A DNA stretch of 64,000 nt from Geobacteraceae bacterium (GCA_013336525.1 JAAXTM010000011.1:19942-83941), one strand, 5' to 3'. Shown: positions 54,585-63,655, numbered from the stretch's first letter. A program made the numbers and translations. Notes: a model not told the origin generated them from the letters alone.

Positions 54585-55310
54585 TCAATCGAGAGCCACT
54601 ACATAGCACCCATCAAATCCTTTCTGCTCATAATTTTCTTCGTTTGCCTGAGCAACCTTCAGAGAGTTAAATTTACCAAGTCGGACTCGATAATATCTGG
54701 TACCCTTTACCCATGATTCCTGAACATCGGCTGTGCCGTATTTTTTCTTCAGAGCTTCCATGTACCGATAAGCATTTTCTTTAACCGTGAAAGCCCCCAC
54801 CTGTATGGCATAAGTGCCCTTGTCGTAGTCTGCTGGTTGCTGGAAACTGTTGCCTGATTTGTAGCCCAATGCTGCTATTCTAACCGGAGCGATGCCTTCC
54901 TGTAACATACCAAGCCGAGACGCTGCACCTTCTGAAAGATCTATTATACGATCACCGACAAAAGGACCTCGGTCATTGATACGCACAACCACTTCTTTTC
55001 CGGACTTCTTATGCTCCACCCTGACATATACGCCAAGCGGCAAGGTTTTATGCGCTGCTGTCATGGCGTGCATATCAAATAATTCGCCGTTGCTGGTTTT
55101 TCTGCCATGAAAGTCACGCCCGTATGAACTGGCAACTCCTTCCTGTGCAAAACCGTCTGAACTGGCCATAGGCTCATAGCGCTTGCCTTTGACTGTATAT
55201 GGTTTTGACGAGCGTGGTTGTTTCGTGCCTGTTTCGGAATAGCGCTTGGTGGCGCATCCAACGATCAGGAGTAATAGTATCAGGAGTAAAAGGTTTACGA
55301 TGTTTTTCAT
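54585..55310 (-). CDS. rlpA: RlpA-like lipoprotein with SPOR domain
   Basis: A 241-residue lipoprotein with lipobox LLIVGC near residue 15-20. It has a double-psi beta-barrel domain (GVASSYGRDFHGRKTSNGE; VRINDRGPFVGDRIIDLS), and a SPOR domain (YAIQVGAFTVKENAYRYMEAL to the C-terminus) that binds denuded septal glycan. RlpA-type proteins are lytic transglycosylases in some bacteria. The catalytic-region histidine and aspartate (AHKTLPLG, INDRGP) are present. It starts at the ATG 55310 with no clear ribosome binding site. Confidence 0.9.
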   Translation of the reverse strand: MKNIVNLLLLILLLLIVGCATKRYSETGTKQPRSSKPYTVKGKRYEPMASSDGFAQEGVASSYGRDFHGRKTSNGELFDMHAMTAAHKTLPLGVYVRVEHKKSGKEVVVRINDRGPFVGDRIIDLSEGAASRLGMLQEGIAPVRIAALGYKSGNSFQQPADYDKGTYAIQVGAFTVKENAYRYMEALKKKYGTADVQESWVKGTRYYRVRLGKFNSLKVAQANEENYEQKGFDGCYVVALD

Positions 55311-55341
55311 AGTCACTGTCGTTCTTCAGTAGGCCCCAGAG

Positions 55342-55506
55342 TCATGCGCAATTTACGCAGTAAAGCTGATTTGTACCCGGAAGCTGGCAACCACATCTAC
55401 AACAGGCATTATCCCATTCTGGATGGCATGCAGCTATGGCCCGCTGTTTAGCATCCAGTCGCCGAATTTCCGCTTCCATTTCCTCGTTGTACTGTGTTTC
55501 AAACAT
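55342..55506 (-). CDS. Small zinc-ribbon-like protein (54 residues)
   Basis: A 54-residue protein: a glutamate/arginine-rich helix (EEMEAEIRRLDAKQRAIAAC) followed by CCRCGCQ and CVNC, a four-cysteine pattern typical of a small zinc ribbon. AAAGGGA lies seven bases before the ATG at 55506; an upstream ATG in frame is possible. Function is unknown. It lies about 30 bases before rlpA in the same direction. Confidence 0.6.
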   Translation of the reverse strand: MFETQYNEEMEAEIRRLDAKQRAIAACHPEWDNACCRCGCQLPGTNQLYCVNCA

Positions 55507-55743
55507 GGTAATCCCTTTATTCATAGTGTCGGTAATATGTTGCAGATGCAGAATTACGGATTGAACACCAATTTGGCCTTAGTGTATAGTCTAATTTTAA
55601 TCACTTCGGGTAAATTCCTCGAGGGTAAACTTCGTTGAAAAGAACAATGAATTACTGCTGTGATACCTAGCAGCTTGCTGCGGGGTAGTTTATTAAAGTG
55701 GGTATATATCGGATGCAGTTCAATTTTTTAGAGGGTTAACCTT

Positions 55744-55812
55744 GTGACTTCCAGAACCTTACGATCAGCCGGATGGCTTGCAATGGTAAGCGCCTTTATT
55801 TCGTTACCCTGA
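55744..55812 (+). pseudogene. Possible 5' remnant of a membrane-protein gene (22 codons)
   Basis: GTG with GAGGG eight bases upstream opens MTSRTLRSAGWLAMVSAFIS and ends at LP then TGA, directly before a palindrome. The well-placed ribosome binding site and membrane-entry-like sequence suggest the front of a longer protein whose body is gone. A genuine leader peptide is the alternative. Confidence 0.35.
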
Positions 55813-55813
55813 A

Positions 55814-55851
55814 ACAAAAGGGTTTGCAGATTAATCTGCAAACCCTTTTGT
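55814..55851. terminator. 38-base perfect palindromic terminator
   Basis: ACAAAAGGGTTTGCAGATT is followed directly by its exact complement. With A/T runs on both ends it can terminate in either direction. It is 13 bases beyond the stop of the Hsp70-family gene. Confidence 0.8.
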
Positions 55852-55864
55852 AATTGAGATCTGA

Positions 55865-57136
55865 TCAAACAAATAGCGGAACACTGGAACCGAGTCCATG
55901 GACTACGCTGGTAAAAGCATTCCTGTTTTCCAGCTTGTCACGACCAAATCGTTCTGCAAACAGAGCCTGGATATGGGGAATCCTCGAAGTGCCTCCGGTT
56001 AGAAAGACGGTATCTACCTGCTTTGGCAGCAAGCCTGACCGTGCAACGACCTCATCGATACAGGTCTTAATCTGCTGAAAGTTATCCGCATTAAGCTTTT
56101 CGAACTCGTCCTTGCCAAGATCCTCGCTGATACAAAGGTCACGCTCCGTATAGCGTATCAGGGTATTCTCCTGCCATGAAAGATCACACTTCGCCTTTTC
56201 AATCGCCTGAAACAGGAAAAACCCAAAATTATCATTGATGATGTTCTCCAGGTTCTCAATAGCCTGACGGTCATCTGTGGCACCCTTGATCACCCGGATA
56301 AGCTCTTTGGTTTTGCGTGCCCGTAAAAGCGGGATTCTGTGCCATTGACAGAGGGTATAGATAATGCTTTTGGGGATATTATTCCAATCATCCTTTCCCA
56401 TGGTTTTATAACAGGCATAACGTCCGAAATGATACGCCACCTTATCCCACATAATCTGTGAATCGAACTTGTCTCCGGCCACATAGACACCACCCAGCGA
56501 GAGCACGTCACTACGACGGTCGGAGCGGTTAAAGGTCCCCCCTTTGGCGCGAATTATCGAGAAGTCGGATGTACCGCCGCCGAAATCTCCGATGAAGACG
56601 GTCCGTTCCTCTCCACTCTGTAAAGTACCTTCAAAAGCCAGCGCCGCCGCAACAGGTTCATACTGGAACCAAATATTTTTAAACCCTGCCTTGCGCGCGG
56701 CCTTTTCAAGGCGCTGCTCGGCTACAGCATCCTTGGCGGCATCGGTCGAAAACACTACCGGCCGCCCCAAGACTACACTATCGACCGGGCAGCCCACATG
56801 TTCCTCCCCCTTGGCCTTGATCTTTCTGAGGATGATCGCCACAAGGTCATCAATTGTGTAACGCTTGCCGAATATTTCGGTACTGACAAAACTGGTGTTC
56901 GGCAGAAAAGTCTTTATCGACTGCATAAAACGCCCGGCAGCCCCATCGCTGACATACTGGCGAATAGCCTCTTGCCCTGCATGTATCTCGTTTTCCTCGT
57001 TAAAATAGAGGACCGAACGCATCAGTTCTCCACCGCGTTTATTACCATCTACAGCTACGACCTCAACCATGCCGTTTCTATAAACCGAAAGCGCCGAATT
57101 GGTTGTACCAAAATCAATTCCAAATACTATCTGCAA
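55865..57136 (-). CDS. Short Hsp70-family protein (YegD-like), nucleotide-binding domain only
   Basis: A 423-residue Hsp70 relative with the actin-fold ATPase: VFGIDFGTTNSALSVY at the start, FIGDFGGGTSDFSII near residue 188 and VFLTGGTSRIPHIQALF near 383. The substrate-binding domain of DnaK is absent, so it is not a classical chaperone. It matches the YegD group, whose role is unknown. The TTG at 57136 has GGAGG eight bases upstream and is preferred to an in-frame TTG 15 bases earlier. It is followed by a palindromic terminator. Confidence 0.88.
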   Translation of the reverse strand: MQIVFGIDFGTTNSALSVYRNGMVEVVAVDGNKRGGELMRSVLYFNEENEIHAGQEAIRQYVSDGAAGRFMQSIKTFLPNTSFVSTEIFGKRYTIDDLVAIILRKIKAKGEEHVGCPVDSVVLGRPVVFSTDAAKDAVAEQRLEKAARKAGFKNIWFQYEPVAAALAFEGTLQSGEERTVFIGDFGGGTSDFSIIRAKGGTFNRSDRRSDVLSLGGVYVAGDKFDSQIMWDKVAYHFGRYACYKTMGKDDWNNIPKSIIYTLCQWHRIPLLRARKTKELIRVIKGATDDRQAIENLENIINDNFGFFLFQAIEKAKCDLSWQENTLIRYTERDLCISEDLGKDEFEKLNADNFQQIKTCIDEVVARSGLLPKQVDTVFLTGGTSRIPHIQALFAERFGRDKLENRNAFTSVVHGLGSSVPLFV

Positions 57137-57157
57137 TTTGAAGCCCTCCAAAAAGAC

Positions 57158-57192
57158 GAACCCCCCGCCCGGGCAAACCCGAACTGGGGGGA
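57158..57192 (-). terminator. Terminator of the glycine-zipper gene
   Basis: CCCCCC and GGGGGG pair around a 19-base loop containing CCGGG, 26 bases past the stop. It resembles the element at 57759. Confidence 0.65.
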
Positions 57193-57217
57193 ATCGTGTA
57201 CTAATGCCGTGTGTAAG

Positions 57218-57685
57218 TTATTCTATTGTGGAGCGGATTCTTACCCGGTCGCCCACATGATAGCGGGTTTTTGTACGGAATTCCTCACCGCTTTCAACAG
57301 TGACAATGTACCCGTCAATTACATCTTTTTCTCGCTCAACATAACTGATCCGGTCCCTTGGATAGCATTTTGTACCGCGTGCCATATTCTGACCAGTCAT
57401 AGCTCCAGCAACAGCCCCGAGGGCTGTCATTGCGGCATTACCAGACCCTCTGCCAAACTGGTTCCCTATTATTCCCCCGGCAACTCCCCCAAGGATGGCA
57501 CCACCAAACCCACTTTCGTCTTCACAGATTTCCTCTTTGGTACTAATCGGCTCCCGGATGATGATAGTTCTAAAAACCTCACGGACATTTGTGACGGTCG
57601 CCATATTAACCGACTGGCCATCAGCAAAAGCATTCATACTCGAAAAAATGATACTTGCTGCAAACAAGATGATTATCGTTTTCAT
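57218..57685 (-). CDS. Exported glycine-zipper protein
   Basis: A 155-residue protein with a signal peptide (residues 1-21, ending NAFA-DG). A glycine-zipper 2TM segment (FGGAILGGVAGGIIGNQFGR near residue 61, then AALGAV-type repeats to about 100) is followed by a C-terminal beta-rich part. This is the SlyB/Rcp-like 17-kDa antigen layout, but there is no lipobox cysteine. It is likely a membrane-associated envelope protein. GGAGG precedes the ATG. Confidence 0.8.
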   Translation of the reverse strand: MKTIIILFAASIIFSSMNAFADGQSVNMATVTNVREVFRTIIIREPISTKEEICEDESGFGGAILGGVAGGIIGNQFGRGSGNAAMTALGAVAGAMTGQNMARGTKCYPRDRISYVEREKDVIDGYIVTVESGEEFRTKTRYHVGDRVRIRSTIE

Positions 57686-57758
57686 AACATTCCTCCTCGA
57701 TGATTAACTGATGTACACACATGATGCCACCATTAAATACAAGTAGCAACCGGAAACA

Positions 57759-57793
57759 GAAACCCCCGCCCAGGCAAGCCAGACAGGGGTTTC
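57759..57793 (-). terminator. Terminator of acnB
   Basis: GAAACCCC and GGGGTTTC pair around a 19-base loop, 38 bases past the acnB stop. Stem, loop and flanks resemble the terminator at 57158. Confidence 0.7.
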
Positions 57794-57830
57794 TCATTGC
57801 ATATTCAGCCTCTCGGCTTCAATCAATTAG

Positions 57831-60362
57831 TTACTTATATTCGGCCATCTCATCAAACTGCAGATACTTGTAGATACTATCCATGTTCGGCTCGATTTTT
57901 TCTTTGTAAATTGCAAGGAACTCGGCAGGAGTCGGTAATTTGCCCATCAGAGCAGCTACCGCACCCAACTCGGCGGAACCGAGATACACCTTGGCGCCGT
58001 TGCCGATACGATCATCGAAGTTACGGGTTGAAGTGGAGTACATATTGACCCCATCCGGTACGCGAGCCTGGTTACCCATGCAGAGCGAGCAGCCGGCGAT
58101 TTCGATACGGGCGCCGAAAGCGCTGTAGACCGAGAAGCAGGCTTCGTCTTTCAGCTTTACCTGATCCATACGGGTCGGCGGGCAGATCCAGGTACGGACA
58201 GCCGGATTGAACTTCTGTCCACGCCAGATCTCGGCGGCAGCGCGGAAGTGGCCGATGTTGGTCATGCAGGAACCGAGGAATACGTCCTGAATTGATGTAC
58301 CGGCAACCTCTGAGAGAAGCTTTACATCATCAGGATCGTTCGGGCAAGCCAGAATCGGCTCGGTAATCTCGGCCAGATCAATCTCAATAACTGCAGCATA
58401 TTCAGCGTTTTTGTCAGCCTCAAGCAGCTTGGGTGCCTTCAGCCATTCATTAACGGCATCAATGCGGTTTTGAAGAGTCTGGGCATCCTGATACCCTTCC
58501 TTGATCATGTTCTTCATCAGCGCCACGTTGGAGCGAAGATAGGTTGCAACAGATGCCTCGGAAAGCTTGATGCAGCCGGCGGCAGCAGAGCGCTCGGCAG
58601 CGGCGTCGGTCAGCTCGAACGCCTGCTCCACGGAAAGATCGGGCAGACCTTCCATTTCGAGGATACGGCCGTTGAAGATGTTGATCTTGTTCTTCTTCGG
58701 TACGGTCAGATGCCCCTGCTTGATGGCCCAGTAAGGAATTGCGTTAACCGCATCACGCAGGGTAATGCCGGAGTTGAGTTTGCCTTTGAAACGAACCAGA
58801 ACGGATTCAGGCATATCAAGCGGCATGAAGCCCATAGCGCCGGCAAAGGCAACCAGACCGGAACCGGCCGGGAAGGAGATGCCGATCGGGAAACGGGTGT
58901 GTGAGTCGCCGCCGGTACCAACGGTATCGGGGAGCAGCAGGCGGTTAAGCCATGAGTGGATAACGCCGTCGCCCGGCTTCAGTGGAACGCCGCCACGCTC
59001 GATGATGAACTGCGGCAGGGTCTTGTGCATCTTGACGTCAGCCGGCTTCGGATAAGCAGCGGTGTGGCAGAAAGACTGCATGAACATCGGCGACAGGAAT
59101 TTGAGGCAGGCGAGCTCTTTCAGCTCGTCAGCGGTCATCGGACCGGTTGTATCCTGTGAGCCTACCGTAGTCATCTTAGGCTCGCAAGCGGTACCTGGCA
59201 GGATACCGGCAACGCCGCATGCCTGACCGACCATTTTCTGTGCCTGGGTGTATCCCTGGCCCGCTTTCGGAACCGGGTTAACCGGCAGGGTGAAGATATC
59301 GGTTGCGCCAAGGCCGAGTGCGGTACGGGCACGGTCGGTTACGGCACGGCCGATGATCAGGGGGATACGGCCGCCGGCACGGAACTCGTCGGCAACGGTG
59401 TTCGGAGCGATCTGGAATGTGGAGAGCAGTTCGCCCCCTTCGCTCTTGATCTCGCCTTTTTTGGTGTCGATAACGATCACGTCACCGGTATTCATCTTGG
59501 TAACATCGGCTTTCAGCGGCAGAGCGCCGGAATCCTGGGCGGTATTGAAGAAGATCGGGGCGATAACGCTGCCGATGATGACGCCGGCAGTTTTTTTGTT
59601 AGGAACGCAAGGGATATCCTGGCCGATGCACCAGAGCACCGAGTTGCAGGCAGATTTACGGGAAGAACCGGTGCCGACAACATCGCCGACAAACGCAACC
59701 TGAAAACCATCTTCACGGAACTTGGCAATCGTTGCCAGGCCATCAGGAAAACGTGTTTTACCCATGGCAAGAGCGTGCAGCGGAATATCAGGACGGCTCC
59801 AGGCATCGCCTGCAGGTGAAAAATCGTCGGTATTGATTTCGCCTTCAACCTTGTACACCTTTACCTTGATGATCTCGGCCAGGCTCGGCTTGCTGGTGAA
59901 CCACTCAGCATTTGCCCAGGAGGTCAGGACTTTTTTAGCGGCGGCATTGGTTGCGGAAAGCGCCACAACCTGATCAAAACCGTCATACACAAGAGTCATG
60001 CCGGACAGGGCACAGGCAGCTTCGTCAGCCAGAGCGGCGTTAGACAGTGCGCCAACGAGCGGGGCAACGTTGTAGCCACCCATCATGGTGCCGAGGATAC
60101 GAACAGCATCAACCGGAGTTACCAGCGGAGACTTCTTTGTACCGGCAATGATTTCGGCAAGGAAAGCGGCCTTAACTTCGGCAGCCGGATCAACACCAGG
60201 GGAAACACGGTCCTTGATCAGGGTAAGCAGGAAAGCTTCTTTTCCGGCAGGTGGATTAACCAGTAATTCACAAAGGCCGGTTGTCTGTTCAGGTGTCAAT
60301 GGGAGTGCGGGAATACCTTGTGCCGCCCTCTCCTTTTCATGTGCAAGATATGCTTCAATCAT
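57831..60362 (-). CDS. acnB: Aconitate hydratase B (bifunctional with 2-methylisocitrate dehydratase)
   Basis: An 843-residue AcnB converting citrate to isocitrate with a 4Fe-4S cluster. An N-terminal HEAT-like domain (residues 1-150) and a swivel domain (from about 165, AEIIKVKVYKVEGEINTDDF) precede the catalytic domains. Cluster-ligand motifs are VGTGGDSHTRFPIG near 490, FLGSCMTNIGHFRAAAE near 705 and IAGCSLCMGNQARVPDG near 765. AAGGAGG lies about nine bases before the ATG. It is a single gene with its own terminator. Confidence 0.95.
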   Translation of the reverse strand: MIEAYLAHEKERAAQGIPALPLTPEQTTGLCELLVNPPAGKEAFLLTLIKDRVSPGVDPAAEVKAAFLAEIIAGTKKSPLVTPVDAVRILGTMMGGYNVAPLVGALSNAALADEAACALSGMTLVYDGFDQVVALSATNAAAKKVLTSWANAEWFTSKPSLAEIIKVKVYKVEGEINTDDFSPAGDAWSRPDIPLHALAMGKTRFPDGLATIAKFREDGFQVAFVGDVVGTGSSRKSACNSVLWCIGQDIPCVPNKKTAGVIIGSVIAPIFFNTAQDSGALPLKADVTKMNTGDVIVIDTKKGEIKSEGGELLSTFQIAPNTVADEFRAGGRIPLIIGRAVTDRARTALGLGATDIFTLPVNPVPKAGQGYTQAQKMVGQACGVAGILPGTACEPKMTTVGSQDTTGPMTADELKELACLKFLSPMFMQSFCHTAAYPKPADVKMHKTLPQFIIERGGVPLKPGDGVIHSWLNRLLLPDTVGTGGDSHTRFPIGISFPAGSGLVAFAGAMGFMPLDMPESVLVRFKGKLNSGITLRDAVNAIPYWAIKQGHLTVPKKNKINIFNGRILEMEGLPDLSVEQAFELTDAAAERSAAAGCIKLSEASVATYLRSNVALMKNMIKEGYQDAQTLQNRIDAVNEWLKAPKLLEADKNAEYAAVIEIDLAEITEPILACPNDPDDVKLLSEVAGTSIQDVFLGSCMTNIGHFRAAAEIWRGQKFNPAVRTWICPPTRMDQVKLKDEACFSVYSAFGARIEIAGCSLCMGNQARVPDGVNMYSTSTRNFDDRIGNGAKVYLGSAELGAVAALMGKLPTPAEFLAIYKEKIEPNMDSIYKYLQFDEMAEYK

Positions 60363-60473
60363 CTACTGTTCCTCCTTCGTGGGATATAATTTTGCGGTGG
60401 TTAAATGCTGTAAAAATACGTGCATAAATCGCATACTGTATACACTTTTCAGAAATGGCTTGTCAAATCATTA

Positions 60474-61925
60474 TTACCTTGCCACCATGTCCAAATGATA
60501 CCGGCTTTTCAGAATATTAAGCAACGTATCAACTCCTCGCAGTGCCTCGCGAAGCTGGTCCCGCTCCCGATCCATCAAGACCATTGGATCAATACAATTA
60601 TCCACTGCCTTTCCCGATGTAGTGGCAATCAGCTGTTTGTTCAATCGCATCTTTACCAGAAAAGTAAAAGCATCCGAGAGGGTCTCATAGTCATGTTCTG
60701 ACAGTACATGGAGGTAGTGGAGCCGTTCAAGTTTGGACCAGGTTGTCCCACCCATTATGCATGATTCAAGGGCAATCAGACTGATCCCCCTTGTCAGTGC
60801 AAACAAACCGCCTTTCTTCAGATCCAGCTTCCCCAGCTGAATTCCTTTCTTTTCGACAATAAACCTCCCAAACATCCCGAGTGGAGTTTTAAAACGGACA
60901 ATATTGCGTGCCATACTTGGAAAGAAGATCGAATTATTGCGGGCGCATTCACAGATATGATTCCTCAATTCAAGTTCAAAAGTCACATCTCCGTGCAGCA
61001 CGCGCAGATCCTGAAACACTCCGAAATGAACAGTTGCGTCGGGATCAGGTCGGTTAATCCAATGTTCTATAAGCTCTTTCCATACCGACAGACTGTGGCA
61101 CCACTCAGGATTGCTGGCCATCATGTTGCCCGGACAGAGTGGTACTCCGATAGTTTCAAGTGAAGAAACTATCCGCTCCGCAAACTTTTTCACCTCAGCT
61201 ATGTCGTCTATAGACAGATCATCATGATAGACAATGGCACTGTCCTGGTCGGTCCGCAATGTCTGTTCCTGCCGTCCTTCACTTCCAAGTGAAAGATATG
61301 CTGCACCTGGTGGCAGACGGATATCATGGTAGCGATCAAGAATATATATAAGGCGTTGGGTGAGTGCATCATTAAAATGTGAAATCAACTGAATCAGGCT
61401 TTGCGCGTCGGCATTGGTCTTGAGGGCATACTGCAGCATTCCGGTCATTTTCTGACCAAGAGTGCGCAACTGTTCAATTGAGTTGGCTGATTCAATCTCT
61501 TGAACAAGATAGAGAGGGCTTCGTGTCTGGATACGCAACAGGTCGGTATCGGTCATGACACCGAACAAGTTGTCAAATTCATCGATAACCACCAAACGAT
61601 GAATATTATGTTTGGCCATAAGAAATATGGCTTTAAACAGGTAGTCACTGTTACGGATAGTAATAAGCGATGTCTTCATAACATCACGCACAGTTAGAAT
61701 TAAAATCTGGTGGGATAAATTGGCAATAGAATTTCGCAGGTCTCTTAATGAAACGATACCTACCGGTTTGTCATGTTCAACAACGACAATGCCCGAGATA
61801 TTTTCAACCATCATCAGGCGTGCCATCTCAACCAGCCCGAGGTCGGGTGAGCAGGTAATTACAGGGCGATGACATATATCTTCTGCAGGTATAAAGAAAA
61901 AACTGTCTTCGTTAGTTATCGGCAT
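60474..61925 (-). CDS. CBS-domain nucleotidyltransferase-like protein (DUF294)
   Basis: A 483-residue soluble protein: two CBS domains (about residues 12-135), a GlnD-like nucleotidyltransferase domain with LSLGSEGRQEQTLRTDQDSAIVY near 212, and a C-terminal DUF294 substrate-binding helical domain (from about 330). Other DUF294 proteins are predicted signal-transduction nucleotidyltransferases; the target is unknown. The acidic pair in DQDSAIV is present. It is a minus-strand gene upstream of acnB with about 110 bases between them and its own promoter region. Confidence 0.85.
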   Translation of the reverse strand: MPITNEDSFFFIPAEDICHRPVITCSPDLGLVEMARLMMVENISGIVVVEHDKPVGIVSLRDLRNSIANLSHQILILTVRDVMKTSLITIRNSDYLFKAIFLMAKHNIHRLVVIDEFDNLFGVMTDTDLLRIQTRSPLYLVQEIESANSIEQLRTLGQKMTGMLQYALKTNADAQSLIQLISHFNDALTQRLIYILDRYHDIRLPPGAAYLSLGSEGRQEQTLRTDQDSAIVYHDDLSIDDIAEVKKFAERIVSSLETIGVPLCPGNMMASNPEWCHSLSVWKELIEHWINRPDPDATVHFGVFQDLRVLHGDVTFELELRNHICECARNNSIFFPSMARNIVRFKTPLGMFGRFIVEKKGIQLGKLDLKKGGLFALTRGISLIALESCIMGGTTWSKLERLHYLHVLSEHDYETLSDAFTFLVKMRLNKQLIATTSGKAVDNCIDPMVLMDRERDQLREALRGVDTLLNILKSRYHLDMVAR

Positions 61926-62282
61926 TATTCACCTGTTATCGAACAGAGTTTTTATACTGTGCTTTATACATTAGTTTAATTCGCACAATACATTAGCGAT
62001 ATAGACATAAATATAACTAAAGATCATACAAAGCAAATTATAACTTAAAAAAACAGCCTGTATACAACTAATATAACAACTGTTAAATTCATAATACGAA
62101 CGCAGTATGTGTTATTGAGTGTATAACATGCCGATATAATTGATAAATAAAATATGTATTTTAAGAAAATATTTTTATTGACAATAATGGAACGATGTAT
62201 TAAATATCAAATCAATATTTGTTTTACATTGTTCTATTTCTGTTGTTTTATACTGTAACTTTTCAAATACCCGGGGCTCGTC
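61926..62282. other. AT-rich intergenic region
   Basis: These 357 bases are far more AT-rich than the surroundings, with many poly-A/T tracts. It contains a TGTATACA palindrome at 62059-62066. No RNA or gene is recognisable; it should hold the promoters of the divergent CBS gene and small secreted-protein gene. Confidence 0.5.
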
Positions 62283-62576
62283 ATGAAACATTTTTTGTCC
62301 CACATAATTTTACTTGCTATGTTGGTAATATCGCCGGTTTCTTTTTCAACGGTCGATACTCCAAACTTTGATATTCCTGATACAATAAATTGCCCTTTAC
62401 AAGAATCAAAAAAAGTCGGTATTACTGTTGCGCACCGAGTGGTACAAACGGTGCCATTTACTGCCGTATTGCGTCCTTCTGACAAGCCTGTCATATCACT
62501 CCCAACATTACCTGCATTTGATATCAATCGAGAACTAGAACATGGCAGGGCCCCTCCCGTTATCCGCTCCGTATAA
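62283..62576 (+). CDS. Small exported protein of unknown function (97 residues)
   Basis: A 97-residue protein with a clear signal peptide (residues 1-21, SHIILLAMLVISPVSFS) and a short, proline-rich mature part with a single cysteine. No family is recognised. GGGG lies six bases upstream of the ATG. It sits alone within the AT-rich 61.9-62.8 kb stretch, whose base composition differs from neighbours, so recent acquisition is possible. Confidence 0.6.
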   Translation: MKHFLSHIILLAMLVISPVSFSTVDTPNFDIPDTINCPLQESKKVGITVAHRVVQTVPFTAVLRPSDKPVISLPTLPAFDINRELEHGRAPPVIRSV

Positions 62577-62769
62577 ATTTTTGAACAATCATCAACAAAA
62601 AACATGAACAACAACTGAATTAACTACCTGATTTTTTTATTCAAAAAATAATATTTAAAATTAAAATATATTTTTATGCATTTTTTTATGCGGTGCAGTT
62701 GAGATGTTTAAAAATACTGATATAAATAAAAATAAACGCTCATTTCACTAGATAGGAGCACCTGAATAT

Positions 62770-63531
62770 ATGAGAGATAAAGGAGTTTATTCCGTTCAGG
62801 CCGTAGTTAAGGCCATTGATCTGCTTGAAGCTCTTGCACAGGGGGGTGAAAGCCCATCAATCGTTGTTTTGGAGAAGAAACTCGGATTAAGTCACAACAA
62901 AGCCTTCCGCCTGCTTGCCACTCTCGAAGACAAAGGACTGGTGGAGCGCAATAAATTGACCGGCACCTACAATCTTGGCCTGCAGGCGTTTGAAATGGCA
63001 CAGCATATCCTGAAAAGCGACAATCTCATCAGAATGGCGCACCCGATTATGGTTGAGCTGGCTCGCAAGCTTGACGAAGCTGTATACTTTACCGTTGCCA
63101 ATAACGATGAAGTACTGTTTCTGGACATGGTTGATTCTTTCCAGCAGATCAAGACCGCCGATCTGGTCGGCAAGCGATTCCCGTTCTTTACCAACGCCGC
63201 CGGCAAGGTTATCAAGTCGGTCAGCTCGATTGACCTGTTCGGTCGGGCCAGTAAAAAACGCGGCATAAAGGATGTTCAGCTGCTTGAGGTTGAGCTTGAT
63301 GAAATCCGCAAGAAAGGTGTAGCGGTTGATTTTAATGGGTTGGGTGAAGGTATCTGCACCGTTGCAGTCGTCATCCGCGATTATGCCGGAAAGGTTGTTG
63401 GCGCCCTGACTCTCCTCGCCCCATCGTTCCGCATGATGCAGGACCGGCTTGAGCAGGAAATTATTCCATCCATGATTGAAGGGGCCGAAGAACTGTCCAT
63501 GAAGTTTGGCTATATGAAGATTCCGGCATGA
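62770..63531 (+). CDS. IclR-family transcriptional regulator
   Basis: A 253-residue regulator with an N-terminal winged helix (SVQAVVKAIDLLEALAQGG, then LGLSHNKAFRLLATLEDKGLVER) and an IclR effector domain (from about residue 80: DLVGKRFPFFTNAAGKVI and GEGICTVAVVI). AGGAG lies upstream of the ATG. It probably regulates the adjoining DUF485/symporter pair, by analogy with Geobacter acetate/organic-acid transporter clusters; the ligand is not known. Confidence 0.92.
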   Translation: MRDKGVYSVQAVVKAIDLLEALAQGGESPSIVVLEKKLGLSHNKAFRLLATLEDKGLVERNKLTGTYNLGLQAFEMAQHILKSDNLIRMAHPIMVELARKLDEAVYFTVANNDEVLFLDMVDSFQQIKTADLVGKRFPFFTNAAGKVIKSVSSIDLFGRASKKRGIKDVQLLEVELDEIRKKGVAVDFNGLGEGICTVAVVIRDYAGKVVGALTLLAPSFRMMQDRLEQEIIPSMIEGAEELSMKFGYMKIPA

Positions 63532-63598
63532 TTTTCAAGTAGATGGTTAACGTATTAAGAGATGGTTATGAGTTAAATAAAACAGGAAAGGAGGTCAG

Positions 63599-63643
63599 TT
63601 GGCAATCGAGGTTTTAAGCAGTCGGGTAATTAACCTTATGTGA
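63599..63643 (+). other. 14-codon open frame with a perfect ribosome binding site in the symporter leader
   Basis: AAAGGAGG lies five bases before TTG, which opens MAIEVLSSRVINLM and stops at TGA 12 bases before the DUF485 gene. It could be a regulatory leader peptide or a remnant. Confidence 0.3.
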
Positions 63644-63655
63644 AAGGAGTAACTA

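Larger units (their letters stand above)
55525..55864. other. Intergenic region with a gene remnant and a palindromic terminator
   Basis: This stretch of 340 bases contains a short hairpin around TAGCAGC/GCTGCGG near 55667-55686, a 22-codon reading frame at 55744-55812 and the 38-base palindrome at 55814. No complete gene is seen in the rest. Confidence 0.6.

Noticed and set aside
56798..57703. 301-codon plus-strand frame across the Hsp70 gene and glycine-zipper gene
   Set aside because: Antisense to two supported genes and crosses a terminator.
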